A DNA stretch of 64,000 bases from Timema cristinae (Eukaryota; Arthropoda; Insecta; Phasmatodea; Timematidae): assembly GCA_039000515.1 (NCBI GenBank), contig JBCFYV010000001.1, positions 65,353,729 to 65,417,728 on the forward strand, written 5' to 3'. The position numbers were made by a program, and so were the translations under genes. Of the stretch, positions 12,703-25,476 are shown in pieces. Each line of letters opens with the position of its first letter. Position 1 is the stretch's first letter. The notes beneath the pieces are model-generated. The model did no database searches. It saw only the letters and a list, made by a program, of their open reading frames with translations, and was not told where the DNA came from.

Positions 12703-13125
12703 TGGGTAAATCCATTTAAAAACAACTTATTAAAAAATAATTCTGGAACTTGGGGTTTCAAATTTTGTTGATTTTTGGAACATTGGTTCTATCTACTGAA
12801 AGGATGAAATGTATGTGGTTTTTTTTTTTTTTTTATTTTTTTTTTTACTTTCTGTTTTTGAGTTATTGACTTTAAAAGTTTTGGAATTAGCGTGGTTTTG
12901 GTAGCATTTTAAATCTTCAAATGGTTCTATCTCAAAAACTATAAGAGGCTTATAGAGGTGTAATTTGTACCATTTTCTTCAGGATTTTACAAGCTTTAAT
13001 ATGACGTGCAACTTGGCCATATTTAACAGTTTAATTTTTTCTAAAAAAACCATTCTATTTATACACCTTTTGGGGGCATATGTACCAAATTTGAAGATGG
13101 GACGACACCGGGTCCATGTTGTAAT
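12703..13125 (+). repeat. Left terminal inverted repeat of the 4-kb element
   Basis: Outer end gggtaaatccat. Aligned by eye with the complement of 16279-16713 over its whole length, including the internal block ending tgtaccaaatttgaagatgg near 13100. It contains a T-rich stretch at 12821-12846. Confidence 0.8.
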
Positions 13126-13279
13126 ATTTTTAAAACATTTTTTACAAAAATCAAAATAAGTTCAATTGCAAAGTAATATATTAGATCTATAATAAAATAT
13201 TATGAATTGTTCGACATACATCAAGGCTGGAGGCTATTGATAGAGAAGTTCTTGTTTGTTTAACAGAATATCAGATGCC

Positions 13280-15907
13280 TTTGTCATTTCTTCTAGTCAG
13301 TTTGTAAGTTCTCCCAGTGGCAGTTGATGGATTCACCTGACAAATAATGAAGTTCTTAGGAACAGATAATATATCCGCTCTTCTTGGGTAAGTGAATGAA
13401 GGATGGAGAAATTATACATCCACTTCTTGCTCTGTATCATTTTTTGAGATAACACATGCCAACCACCAATTGTTATCATATGCACAAGTTACAAAACCTG
13501 CTAATGATCAAAAGGCACAACTTCAGTGTTGGCTCCTACCTGAATCTTATGGACATCATAGCTTTCACTCTCAGAAATAATTTTGGTCTTAACCTTATAT
13601 TTGCTTTGGGGTATGAACGCATGGTACTTTTGTGTACCAGTGACTGCAATGGCATCGTTGAATGTTTCTTCCAAGTTTTTTCCTTCTTCTAAATACTCCT
13701 GGTTTGGTACATAAAAAAAAATCACTGAGGAGATATTATCTTTCCCCCATTCAAACAATTGGTAAGGCGTCAAGATTTGATTGTCCACTAGCTTCTGTTG
13801 GCTGGCTTTAGCTGCAAGCCTTTTCACTGTACCACCAACACGTCACACACTCCCTTGCCATGTGATGTGGTATAGAAGTGCCATTCTGCTTGTACTCCAT
13901 TGAAATCCTCCTCATGACAGCATACATTTGAAAAGTTCTTACGGTTCTTGTATTGAGCAGCAGAACCATCACTGAAATAATATACTTTTGACAAATTTGG
14001 TAGAATTTCATCCTTTATATACAAAATAAGTTTTTTTTTTAAAAGCGTGTACCATAACTGTGTCGTGAAGTCATGCCTTTTTAGCTTTACTAATTGATTG
14101 CAGAAGTCCTGGACAAAGTCCTCTGTTGTTTTACTCATGGTCTCAAAAGTACAGCGATCAACAGCAATCCATTTTTTATACGTAACATTTTCTACAATTT
14201 CTTCTTCTAAGGCTGTGAGCAAAGAATTTTTAAAAGTACTAATGTTCAGACAGAAATCACAGTTATTCATAAGACATAATTTGGTTGGTGGAGTGCACAT
14301 TATTTTAGAAATACAATGTTTGTATGTCTTAAGCGGCTGGTCTGAACCTGGCAAAGTGATTTTTTGTAAGTTTGCTCCAGCCATAATCAATTTTGTATTT
14401 TGATGAGTAGTGCAAATGCAAACAGAATGAGTGCCACTTGCTCCAACTATGATGCAATTTTTTGGCCTCAATTCGGCAAATTTTGAAAATCCAATTTATA
14501 CTTCAAGATAAGTAGATTTGAAAAGACAAAAAGTTTCTTGTGAATTTCCTAAAATTAATTTCTTTTGAACATGCAGGGGCTTAACATCACTATTTTTTCC
14601 CAGTTAAATGTAATTTTTTTCCCCATGCATTTGTCTGCTATCCTAACTTCTAACACTCCACCCTCTAAACTATATAACTCTATGAGTGGGTGCTAGTTTA
14701 TAGATACTATTAACTTCTCCTTGTAGTTAGTTTATTTTCACATGAATTTAAATTTACAGTTGAGCCAGTTTTGTCAAACATGTAAACATTGTACATAATA
14801 TACATTAAATAGACAGTGTGCCCATATATTCATACATTTTGATATTATCGTCCGAAACACGTCTACTCTGTGAGACATCCAAGCGTGGGAGAGCCCTTCT
14901 ACAAGACTAGCATCTTGCTGAGCTGAGGACTGTGGACCTCGTAGTTTCTTACTCTTGAACCCAGATCACCACTTGATTTCTTTCCATCGACCAATGGGGT
15001 TATTTTCTACGAGCACGAAAACTAAAAAAGACGCGGCTTTACACTGCACCTGCTATTAATTACTGCGTAATACAACCCGGAAATAAACCACGCTTCTGAC
15101 ACGTGCAGCTAAACGAAAGAGAAAATAAACATGGCTGTAGTTTAAAAAAGATGTGTTTAATTTAAATTAACTGGAATGAAGAAATATGAAAATATGATCT
15201 CAAATATTAATAAAGACAGGAAAATCGATATTACATACTACAATAAAACTCTTTAACTAGGATAGTACTTTCTTCTGTTAGTGACTTACCCGACTACCCT
15301 GGGGTAGCGAGTATTCATTTGCTTTTCTTACTATGTAGAATATTTGTTCAAATCTTGCAAAAGACCAACTTTTGGGTAACAATGTTAATAAAAATCACTT
15401 ATTAGCTATTTTAAATTTGTCATTAAATTGATCAATGATTTTTTTTTGTCATTACAGTCACATTCTTTTTGGCTTGGAATGTTTTCCCCATGAAAAAATG
15501 TTTCACTTAGTTTGGTTTTTATTCTGTCAACCTTTTGTAGACGATACTTTTTTTGAATAGTTGCATTTTTTTTTTACCACTGGCGACTCAGCTATTGAGG
15601 TTAGAGAAGCATCCAGAAGCTGGAAACCTTCATCAACATTCATAAATTCAGGATCTTCAGACCTACTAGTACCAGGTCTTACAATTCCAGTTTCATTATT
15701 TTTTTATTGTTCCATCTTTTCATTAGTCAACAGCTCTGGCTCTTTTGATAGTTGGACTCTACAACCTGAACAAATTTTAATGTAATTTTTCATATTGTAA
15801 TTTAAGTATATCATCCAATTGGTCACATTTCTAGGATCTTGTTTCGTCACCAAGTGGTTTTTTTTCTTAAATGGGTTGCAACAAAACGTTTCCCAATTTT
15901 TTTCCAT
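13280..15907 (-). pseudogene. Decayed transposon gene of a widespread unnamed invertebrate family (LPKSWS / FSDG-QYKN / SHGKG-CD motifs)
   Basis: Minus-strand gene remnant inside the inverted repeats. N-terminal part (15907-15704): a Cys-rich module with CCNPFKKKNH and ICSGCR, likely zinc binding. A linker reaches LLTLLPKSWSFARFEQIF (about 15310-15440) after stops and frameshifts. The core (14520-13824) carries KFAELRPKNC, GASGTHSVCICTTHQN, YFSDGSAAQYKN and TSHGKGVCD. A one-base loss right after that CD shifts into KRLAAKASQQ (13827-13501). Another frameshift leads to a C-terminal module with AYDNNWWLACVI, FLHPSF and STATGRTYKLT (13500-13280), holding one in-frame stop. From memory, this motif order occurs in many repeat-encoded proteins of cnidarians and arthropods, but I know no established name or proven activity. 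The aspartates in FSDG and SHGKG-CD are candidates for an RNase H-like active site; that is inference. Confidence 0.78.
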
Positions 15908-16278
15908 CTTCCCTTCACAAATAAACAGCAGGAAACCGTACTAATAGGACTGATAATGCAATAAACGCTGATTAAAATAGAACCCCAAAAAAGATTAATG
16001 TAGCTTAGGTCTTAATTACATGTCCATAAACTAAAATAAGAATTTTGTTCTAAGCTAAGCCACAGAATAAGATTTTTCAAACTTTAATTTTTTTAATGAG
16101 CCCTAACAAAAAAGCCTAAAAATAATTTTTTTGCTTTTTGAAACTTTTTGGGGATAACTTAAATGAGTAGAAACAATTTTCCCATTTAATTTGTTTATGT
16201 TACTGCAGGTGTTAAATACTCAGGGTATTGACGCAATACACCTCATTCTGGGGGAATTAACCGTGGTACTGCTATATT

Positions 16279-16713
16279 TAACTATTTATTACAACATGAT
16301 CCCATCATCATCCCATCTTCAAATTTGGTACATGTTCTCCCAAAAGGAGTATAAATAAAATATAAATATTTAGAAAAAAAAAAATTTTGATTTTGAGATT
16401 TAATATAAAAAATATATTTTTAGAAAAAAAATTGTTAAATATGGTCAAGTAGCATATCATATTAAATCTTGTAAAATCCCGAAGAAAATGGCACAAACTT
16501 TACCTCTCCAAGTGGTATAGTTTTTGAGATAAAGCCATTTGAATATTTTAAAACCCAACCAAAATCATGTGATTTCTAAAACTTTGAAAGACAATAATAA
16601 CTCAAAAATTGAAATTTCATATTTTTATCCTTATAGATTAACCAATGTGCCAAAAATCATCTTGTTCTGGGATCTGAAGGTCCAGACCATTGGTTGATTT
16701 CACATGGATTTAC
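16279..16713 (-). repeat. Right terminal inverted repeat of the 4-kb element
   Basis: The complement of the left repeat; outer end ggatttacc at 16705-16713. It contains an extra AT-rich stretch near 16350-16430 that is absent or shorter in the left arm. Confidence 0.8.
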
Positions 16714-17059
16714 CTGTTTACAGTGTCAGAAGAAACCAATTGAGTTAAACTTTGTCTTCAGTGCCTCAGTCAGCCCAGCATGTTTCCAGAACTATCAGCA
16801 CTTTAGAGTCCACCCCCCTTCCCTTCACCCATCCAAGGAGTGAGACTGAGTTAGCAAGCAAACAAAGCTATAATTCTCTTAAACCATTATCACAGGTAGC
16901 AACCCCCTTGTATTGAAGGGGGGTAGAGTCCCTAAGATTGTCACAAAGAGAAGGCAATGCATTTGTCAACTGGTTTGGCCTTTCATTGAAATTCATCCTG
17001 GCCAAAGCATACGCGAATTGTAAGTTTTCTAGATTCATATTCAAATTGAGGTATGGTTC

Positions 17060-17240
17060 GTGTTTGCCAGTGATGGGGAGGTCAGTCATCAACTCCTGCC
17101 CGGTATGTTTACCGTTTACCTTCCCACAAATGTGGTTACAATGTCTCTAAATTTTACCTTCACCATCTTTACACACCCTTTGAATATTAATTACAAGTGT
17201 GTACAGCCCGGACATGTCTTAAGACATGGTGGGCAGGGGG
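17060..17240 (+). mobile_element. Diverged SINE family-1 body and 3' module
   Basis: The order cccacaaatgtggtt, a ctctaa block, aagtgtgtacagcccgga and a closing tcttaagaca follows the body and tail of the SINE at 10965, with many substitutions. No convincing A-box or B-box head was seen, so this is a truncated or heavily mutated copy. Confidence 0.5.
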
Positions 17241-17744
17241 ACGGGGGGATATAGACCTACGCATAGATTCCAAAATTGGATATTAGGCCAGGGAATATGT
17301 ATTTGTAACATCTTGGGTAACTCAAATATATAAGCTATAAACTGTATCAACAGTAAGTAATGACTAAATTAAAGTACACAAGGCATTTATAAAAATACGA
17401 AAAAAGTTATGACTGGAATTCAAACCTTGATCGCCCTGTCATCAAAGTTCAGTTTCTTACGTGAGTGAAGCCTAACCTTTCATGCATCTACAAATTGAAG
17501 GTTCTGTTTTGTTAGGTTGGGTAATATTGACATAGGTTTGTTATAGACAGGATTAAAAACTACAAGTGCAAAAGAATTCAAAATACTTCACAATCATTAT
17601 TTTAAGCAATGTTATTTGTGAACAAGAAAAAAAATACTACTCATATTTCTGGTATTTGTAAATGGGCATTCAAGAATTTGTCAGCAACCTCCAAAGCTAA
17701 ATATATTTTAGATAAGATAATTATAAGATGAGAATGTTTTCAAC

Positions 17745-17905
17745 CCCTGGTCTGTTGACGTTGAGGTCAGGTTTAGAATCCTGGCTGAGTGTACTGATTG
17801 TTTTCCACACTTCTTTAAAGTTAATTTGGGAAATGGTTATATTTCCTCTACATTCTGTCATTCCTTACTACTACCCTATTAACACAATTCAAATAAATGT
17901 GTATA
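17745..17905 (+). mobile_element. Possible SINE fragment (B-box and body)
   Basis: A B-box-like aggtttagaatcctgg is followed by gtgtactgattgttttccac and a ttcct-acta-cccta-ttaac block that resembles the family-1 body. Weak similarity judged by eye only; it could be chance in AT-rich DNA. Confidence 0.35.
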
Positions 17906-18114
17906 CATTGAGCAAATAAAAAGATGTGGTTGGAACAAATAGTGATGAAACGTCCGATTTATTCACTTCGAACCAGACTTTTTGATTCTAAAATTGTTTG
18001 TTGTGAAAAATTTTGACTTTCAGAAGCCATACTACCCCTTTCCCACCTCTGGGAATAATTTTAATTGATATACCCATATTTCACAATTTGTATATTAAAT
18101 ATTTATGAACCAAC

Positions 18115-18365
18115 TTTGGTGGTTGCATGGTTTAGGGCACTACTCTCGCAGTAGACTGGATTATCGATGACGGGAAGAGCATGATTTTAATCCCAATCTG
18201 TACTGAGGATGGTTTTCCCTAAACAGTTTTACAATCTCCCTTCACGCAAATGCTGGTACACTTGCTCTAATTCAATATTTCTCAGTCCTAACATGTTAGT
18301 CTAGTTATCTCGTTGAGTATAGTCCAGAACGGTTGGTGAAATGTGGTGTTGTAATACAATTAATA
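18115..18365 (+). mobile_element. SINE family-1 copy, diverged
   Basis: The head reads tggttgcatggtttaggg (A-box-like) and gattttaatcccaat (decayed B-box). The body has ggttttccctaaac, ctcccttcacgcaaatg and ctctaattcaa, and the 3' module has agtccagaacgg. All are in the same order as in the copy at 10965. Confidence 0.65.
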
Positions 18366-20644
18366 CATTTTAATATAATCATGTCCTAAGATTGTCCTCC
18401 TCAAAATGAAATCCTCTCTATGTCCATAACTCACTTTAAAATAAATTCAGTGATATGAAAATGAATGAGCATGGAGGGAAATCCCTTTTCACCTCCTTTA
18501 ACACGTCATGTCCACAATTACATACCAGACCATTTTATAACTAAAGTTAAGTTGTCTCAAATGCAAACAATTTTAATGGAAAATTAGTACCGGTCAACCG
18601 GCTATGGTCAAAGAAAATGAAAATTGAATATAGGCATATTTGTGCAATATATTTTTTAAATACCACAGTTGTTTCATTTCCCCTCAATTTTATTGCAGGC
18701 ATATTTTCCTTTATATTAACGCAAAAAGTTTTTACTTCCTCTTACAAAAGCGTAATGATATTTAAAAAAAAAATTCATAAAATTAAGTTGGTAACATTGT
18801 TCATTGCTGCTTTTAGGAAGTCTTTGTTAAATGTTATTTGAATATTTTGAGACATTCATTTATTCACTATAAAGTTATGTATGTATATTTGTAGCATTTA
18901 AAGAAAAAATTTTTTTCTTAAAAAAATAAAATTTTATAAAAATTGCACAACTTTACAATCTGTTGGTGTTGCTATGGTCAGGGTTGTAAATGCCTTCCTA
19001 GCCTTAAATTCTATAACCTAATCTTTTCTTTCAAGTTAAAGTAGTGGTATTCCATTATTCCGATTGTTTTGTTAGCCTTTTGTTTCAGATATGGTAATAT
19101 ACCTTAGTATTAGTTACAAAATGGTGAGAAATTATAAAAGAACACATGGTTCCCGATCCTACACAGACTGTTACGCCCTCTCATTTCTTTACCTCGTAGC
19201 AATGGGCCACTAACCAAAATACTACAAGGACAAGAGGGAATAAGCTAACATAATAATGATAAAGAGAAAACAGCATCAGCACGAGTTAAATGTAAAGAGT
19301 AATTTAATTCATCCAAAGAATAACATACAGTAGTAGAACGAAGAAAAACATAGTTGATTACATTATTGCTAAAAAAATTAATGCAATTAGACCAGGTTAG
19401 CTTTATATTAATAAAGCTATGAAAACAATTAATAACCAAATCTATTGATGAAATTTAAAAAGCTAGAAGAGCCTTTCTAAACTGTTACAAAAGCGTCTTA
19501 ACATCTACAGACATTACGAAAGCATATACTCTTCCAATGTAAAGTTATATCTTTAAATTCCATACTTTTACTTCAAATATCACGAGAGTATTCTAATTTT
19601 ACACAAAACGAAAGTACCTTCAAGTACTACAATATAAATTTATACTACAAACATTACGTAAACTAACACGAGAGTTTCACACCTCAAACCTAATGTAAAC
19701 TCACGCTGGATTACTTGAATCGGACTCATTCAAATACTGAACAAAGTCTAACAATTGATACCAAGTTAAAGAACATTTAGAAGTTTGCCACATTTCAAAT
19801 ATATGCAAAGAATAGCCAAATTTACGTTACACAAAATATTGAAATGTATATAAATAAATGTAAATGTACAACATAAGCTAGGATAATACGGATAGTCGAG
19901 TTAATTAAGATACACAATTTTAATATATTTCAATTAATATTTTGTTATGTTAGTACAGCAAACGTTGAGAATTTACTAACATCTTTAAGAAACAAGCCCT
20001 TAAGTAGTGACATGAAACTGAGGTTACTTTTAGTCAGAAAATAGCATTTAAAAAATGCCCACATCTAATAAACAAATATCAGCCTACCTCGACTATAACA
20101 AAATTAAATTAAATAGTTAAGTTCCATGATTCAAACTTTGAAGAAGAACAAAAAATATTTACATAGTATTATAACTTTCCTTCACAGAGTCCAGATTGTT
20201 GGTAGTCGTCTCCTGACGATATAAAATAATAACCACAGTCCATCCATCATGGCGTCGATTTCAAGAGTCTAATATAAATAAATATAACAGAGGTCCTTCC
20301 TTGATGGTGCCAAATTCAACAGTCAAATAATATTATCCCAACATTCATATTTTATGGTGGTCTAACTACGTAGGTATTTGGGGGGATAGTCCTTTCTAAG
20401 CCGGTGATGTCGCAGCGTGGAGGGGCATGCCATCATGAGCAAGTACGGCTTGTAGGTCGCTGATTAGTCATCCCGCTTCATATAGACGCTTCTCAGGTTT
20501 GTTGTCGAAATATTTTTGACTTATTGGCTGCTGACGTCAGAGAACAGGTGATGGTTGCTCCAACCCGCCCACAGAGGGCAGCCATGTCCATGTGCTCTCT
20601 TCTCCAGGTGTGAGGAAAACCGCCCATCAGATGTATCTAAGTCA
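18366..20644. other. Intergenic, AT-rich, no recognised feature
   Basis: No coding region or RNA gene recognised. The final 450 bp (about 20200-20640) is noticeably less AT-rich than the rest and abuts the 22-bp array; it may be the edge of an unrecognised element. Confidence 0.45.
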
Positions 20645-21332
20645 GCCAGGTTACTAGGCTGTGCAAGCCAGGCTACTAGGCTGTGCAAGCCAGGCTACTA
20701 GGCTGTGCAAGCCAGGCTACTAGGCTGTGCAAGCCAGGTTACTAGGCTGTGCAAGCCAGGCTACTAGGCTGTGCAAGCCAGGCTACTAGGCTGTGCAAGC
20801 CAGGTTACTAGGCTGTGCAAGCCAGGTTACTAGGCTGTGCAAGCCAGGTTACTAGGCTGTGCAAGCCAGGCTACTAGGCTGTGCAAGCCAGGCTACTAGG
20901 CTGTGCAAGCCAGGTTACTAGGCTGTGCAAGCCAGGCTACTAGGCTGTGCAAGCCAGGTTACTAGGCTGTGCAAGCCAGGCTACTAGGCTGTGCAAGCCA
21001 GGTTACTAGGCTGTGCAAGCCAGGCTACTAGGCTGTGCAAGCCAGGTTACTAGGCTGTGCAAGCCAGGTTACTAGGCTGTGCAAGCCAGGCTACTAGGCT
21101 GTGCAAGCCAGGCTACTAGGCTGTGCAAGCCAGGCTACTAGGCTGTGCAAGCCAGGCTACTAGGCTGTGCAAGCCAGGCTACTAGGCTGTGCAAGCCAGG
21201 CTACTAGGCTGTGCAAGCCAGGTTACTAGGCTGTGCAAGCCAGGCTACTAGGCTGTGCAAGCCAGGCTACTAGGCTGTGCAAGCCAGGTTACTAGGCTGT
21301 GCAAAACCAGGCTACTAGGCTGTGCAAGCCAG
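20645..21332. repeat. Minisatellite, 22-bp unit, about 31 copies
   Basis: Head-to-tail units gccaggctactaggctgt plus gcaa, with almost no indels. Nearly all variation is at one position, C or T in ccagg(C/T)tac, so the array reads as a two-letter string along its length. One unit near 21303 carries gcaaaacc in place of gcaagcc. There are no spacers, so it is not a CRISPR. Confidence 0.98.
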
Positions 21333-21594
21333 TTTATCCAGAGGGTACGTATATGAACAGTTTACATTGTAGAGAGTTGATAGTGAATTGTAATGAATAA
21401 TATTGTTTGTATATTGCTTGAAGTATATGGAACTACAATATTGAAGAATACTATTGTAGGCCCTTTGAATAAATGTCGACGTTACTTGGAGTGGGTAGTA
21501 TGAATCGGACGATAGTCTATGCAGCATCGGGTTGGGTGGGGCTTCGATTGTAAAATACAATCCTTGTATTGTCACATGACTACGTACCACAGCA

Positions 21595-23225
21595 AATGGC
21601 AGATGCAGTTGCTGCTGCAGCTAAGTATTCATTTACCACGGAGGCTTTACAAAAAGGTGCTCCGGAAATGGTAAATATGTTGAGATGAAAAGACCTTGTA
21701 GGCAAACAGCACTGAAGCATTATTATGCTCTTATATTATACAAATGGCTGATTAGGGGCTCCTTGTTACCAATTTTGAGCTCCGTCTATTGGTACGTGGC
21801 TACTTACAGAGACTTGGACGGGTGGTAAAAAGATTTTCTGATGGTTGCACGCCAGGCGTTGAATGGGTCTATAACTTCATTAAAAGAAACAAGCAACAAA
21901 TTAGTTTCAGACTCGTCTCTAACACTAACCCTAAATAAGTTCAAGCCAGTCCTGATATTGATAATTATTTTGATAACATTGCAGATATTGAGGGTACACC
22001 CCCGAAAATATTATAAATTTAGACGAGACTAATTTGTCTGATGACCCAGGCAGAGCAAAATGTCTGACCAAGAGGGAATGAAACACTTTGAGAGAGTGAT
22101 GACCAGTACTAAGTCATCTACAAGTGTGATGTTTGCTGCAACAGCACCGTTTGTTGTGTATAAGACAGAATATGTGTTGGAACTCGCTATGCTGCTTCAA
22201 AGAAAGGCTGGTTCGATAGCAAACATTTTGAACACTGGTTTTTCTATATCATCCTTCCATATGTAAGGAAAATTAAAAATTGCCATAAGTTGTTTTTAAT
22301 TGAAGAAAGAGCTGGAAGCTCGTAAAATTAATAACATTTTAAATGCTTATCAGCCAATTTCACTCCCATTTGCCAGCCATTGAACGTGGCTTTCTTCTCT
22401 CCTCTAAAGAAGTACTGGTGAACTAATTTTAACTGATTTTAAATCTGGAAATAGCGGGAAAACTGTCGCAGTAGTAAAAGCTCAGTTTCCTGGCCTGCTG
22501 GATTTACTTGTTTCATAGATTGATCCAACTGCAGAAAAGACAATAAAGGCAGGTTTCCGTAAATGTGGAATTTTCCCATCAAACGTAAAAATGAATTACT
22601 CAATGCTTGACAAATGAAAACCCCATATAAACAACTGATGATTCTTCCGGTGCAAATGATATGGCAGAATCAGTCTTAAGTTTTTTTAAATAAATGTGCT
22701 ATTGTAAGAAAAGTATTGGGCCTACTAGAAAAAAGAGATTACTTGTAGAGCCAGGTAAAAGTGTTTCTGTGGAGGATATTTTGCCTCAAATTCAATCTTC
22801 ACTAGCTAATTTAGAACCAGTGTCTGTATCTACAGAAGAGCCTCAGGTAAGAAACAAGTACCGAAAAAAAGGCATCTAAAAGAAGATTTATCAGACTCTG
22901 AAAGTGAAATGGAAATTAGTTTAGCTGAGAGTGATGAAGAAACTTAGGATGAGTTAAAATTTAGAATGATAAAAGAAGTTATTGACAGACCTAGAGAAGA
23001 CCCAAAACAGGCAGACTACATTTTGGTTGAATTTTGTACAAAAAAGACCAAAATGCATTATATTGATAAAGTGATAGGAGATTAGAGTGTTTCTAAAGAA
23101 GATGATGAAGAGGTAGTTACATTTCTTAGCAAATGCCACAGGTTTTTTGTGTGACCAAATAAAAAAAACATTTCCGTTGTCAATTTGAGTCAATTAATTG
23201 AAATACTTGCCAAGCCCGCTGAGCA
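21595..23225 (+). pseudogene. Dead pogo/Tigger-like (DDE_1) transposase
   Basis: Fragments of one transposase follow each other on the plus strand, separated by stops and frameshifts: DGCTPGVEWVYNFIKRN (about 21835-21890); NIINLDETNLSDDPGRAK (about 22008-22060), which contains the first catalytic aspartate context of the DDE_1 superfamily; RVMTSTKSSTSVMFAATA and FVVYKTEYV (22090-22180); KAGFRKCGIFPSN (22545-22590). A C-terminal piece resembles the accessory region (KKTKMHYIDKVIGD near 23040-23080, then NISVVNLSQLIEILAKP, 23168-23218). The second aspartate region reads LFLIEERAGSS, apparently lacking the usual acidic residue. I did not find terminal inverted repeats. It was once a cut-and-paste transposon and is now inactive. 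Confidence 0.8.
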
Positions 23226-23568
23226 GTTAATGCATTATAATATTATTCTGGTTTCTGATTGTTAGAATCATTGTAGCAATTTTTTTTACTCTGTACAGTT
23301 TAATTTTAATCAAAACTGTATTTTTTATAAGTAATTTATGTTTAAAAAGTTACTTTTTTTCTGAAACTAGTATGACTCAGAATTAATTCCGTTTGTTTTT
23401 AACTGTACATGTTTTATTTTTACTTAAATTGTAAGTTTTTTTTCTTTATAATAGATTTAAATAAATGTTTTTCATAACTAAATGTTTGAAAAATTATGTT
23501 CTTTCTGTCCATAGACACCCCAACTAGTTCTTTCTCATTTCATAATAGTTATAGAATGATTTTTAACT
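23226..23568. other. AT-rich sequence after the transposase remnant
   Basis: T-rich and A-rich, no coding signal. It probably includes the decayed right end of the pogo-like element. Confidence 0.4.
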
Positions 23569-23609
23569 GTGACCATAGTAACCCCAAATCTTGGGATGAC
23601 TATGGTCAC
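23569..23609. repeat. 41-bp palindromic hairpin
   Basis: GTGACCATAGT (23569-23579) and its exact complement ACTATGGTCAC (23599-23609) enclose a further partly complementary segment (accccaa / ttgggat), giving a stem of about 19 bp with two mismatches and a three-base loop. It lies about 165 bp before the 71-bp satellite. It may be the terminus of a foldback element; no partner copy was seen. Confidence 0.65.
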
Positions 23610-25476
23610 TAGTTTTTAAGGTGTAAGATAAATATCTGATTCTCAAAAAAAGTATGTAAACCACCAAAATATAGTCAAGAGTATGCACTATAAAATATGT
23701 AATTTTTATTTCAATCTCTGCCAAATTCTTTGCAAAGTTAGAAAAAAGATAAAATTTCCCCACCCGAAATATATACTGACTCACTCTCCACCACCATCAT
23801 TCATTGATATTAGGTATGTATTGTAGCTCGAGTAGATGAGAATATATTGACTCACTCTCCACCACCATCATTCATTGATATTAGGTATGTATTGTAGCTC
23901 GAGTAGATGAGAATATACTGACTCACTCTCCACCACCATCATTCATTGATATTAGGTATGTATTGTAGCTCGAGTAGATGAGAATATACTGACTCACTCT
24001 CCACCACCATCATTCATTGATATTAGGTATGTATTGTAGCTCGAGTAGATGAGAATATACTGACTCACTCTCCACCACCATCATTCATTGATATTAGGTA
24101 TGTATTGTAGCTCGAGTAGATGAGAATATATTGACTCACTCTCCACCACCATCATTCATTGATATTAGGTATGTATTGTAGCTCGAGTAGATGAGAATAT
24201 ACTGACTCACTCTCCACCACCATCATTCATTGATATTAGGTATGTATTGTAGCTCGAGTAGATGAGAATATACTGACTCACTCTCCACCACCATCATTCA
24301 TTGATATTAGGTATGTATTGTAGCTCGAGTAGATGAGAATATACTGACTCACTCTCCACCACCATCATTCATTGATATTAGGTATGTATTGTAGCTCGAG
24401 TAGATGAGAATATATTGACTCACTCTCCACCACCATCATTCATTGATATTAGGTATGTATTGTAGCTCGAGTAGATGAGAATATATTGACTCACTCTCCA
24501 CCACCATCATTCATTGATATTAGGTATGTATTGTAGCTCGAGTAGATGAGAATATACTGACTCACTCTCCACCACCATCATTCATTGATATTAGGTATGT
24601 ATTGTAGCTCGAGTAGATGAGAATATATTGACTCACTCTCCACCACCATCATTCATTGATATTAGGTATGTATTGTAGCTCGAGTAGATGAGAATATATT
24701 GACTCACTCTCCACCACCATCATTCATTGATATTAGGTATGTATTGTAGCTCGAGTAGATGAGAATATACTGACTCACTCTCCACCACCATCATTCATTG
24801 ATATTAGGTATGTATTGTAGCTCGAACAGATGAGAATATACTGACTCACTCTCCACCACCATCATTCATTGATATTAGGTATGTATTGTAGCTCGAGTAG
24901 ATGAGAATATACTGACTCACTCTCCACCACCATCATTCATTGATATTAGGTATGTATTGTAGCTCGAGTAGATGAGAATATACTGACTCACTCTCCACCA
25001 CCATCATTCATTGATATTAGGTATGTATTGTAGCTCGAGTAGATGAGAATATATTGACTCACTCTCCACCACCATCATTCATTGATATTAGGTATGTATT
25101 GTAGCTCGAGTAGATGAGAATATACTGACTCACTCTCCACCACCATCATTCATTGATATTAGGTATGTATCGTAGCTCGAGTAGATGAGAATATACTGAC
25201 TCACTCTCCACCACCATCATTCATTGATATTAGGTATGTATTGTAGCTCGAGTAGATGAGAATATATTGACTCACTCTCCACCACCATCATTCATTGATA
25301 TTAGGTATGTATTGTAGCTCGAGTAGATGAGAATATACTGACTCACTCTCCACCACCATCATTCATTGATATTAGGTATGTATCGTAGCTCGAGTAGATG
25401 AGAATATACTGACTCACTCTCCACCACCATCATTCATTGATATTAGGTATGTATTGTAGCTCGAGTAGATGAGATT

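Larger units (their letters stand above)
12703..16713. mobile_element. DNA element, 4.0 kb, with long (about 430-bp) terminal inverted repeats and one decayed gene
   Basis: Sequence 12703-13125 matches the reverse complement of 16279-16713 throughout. Shared landmarks from the outside in are ggtaaatccat, atttttgg-acattggtt, tttttgagttatt, ctcaaaaactata, ccattttcttc-ggatttt, accatatttaaca, accttttggg-type and tgtaccaaatttgaagatgg. Both arms carry many substitutions and small indels, so the insertion is old. Between them lies a single minus-strand gene remnant (13280-15907). I could not define a target duplication: the flanks read tagtttg on the left and tgtttac on the right. The long inverted repeats with one large ORF suggest a cut-and-paste transposon, but I cannot assign a named superfamily. 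Confidence 0.8.

Noticed and set aside
20645..21332. CRISPR-like regular repeats (also the other arrays)
   Set aside because: Units are directly adjacent with no unique spacers, and the window is clearly a eukaryotic genome.
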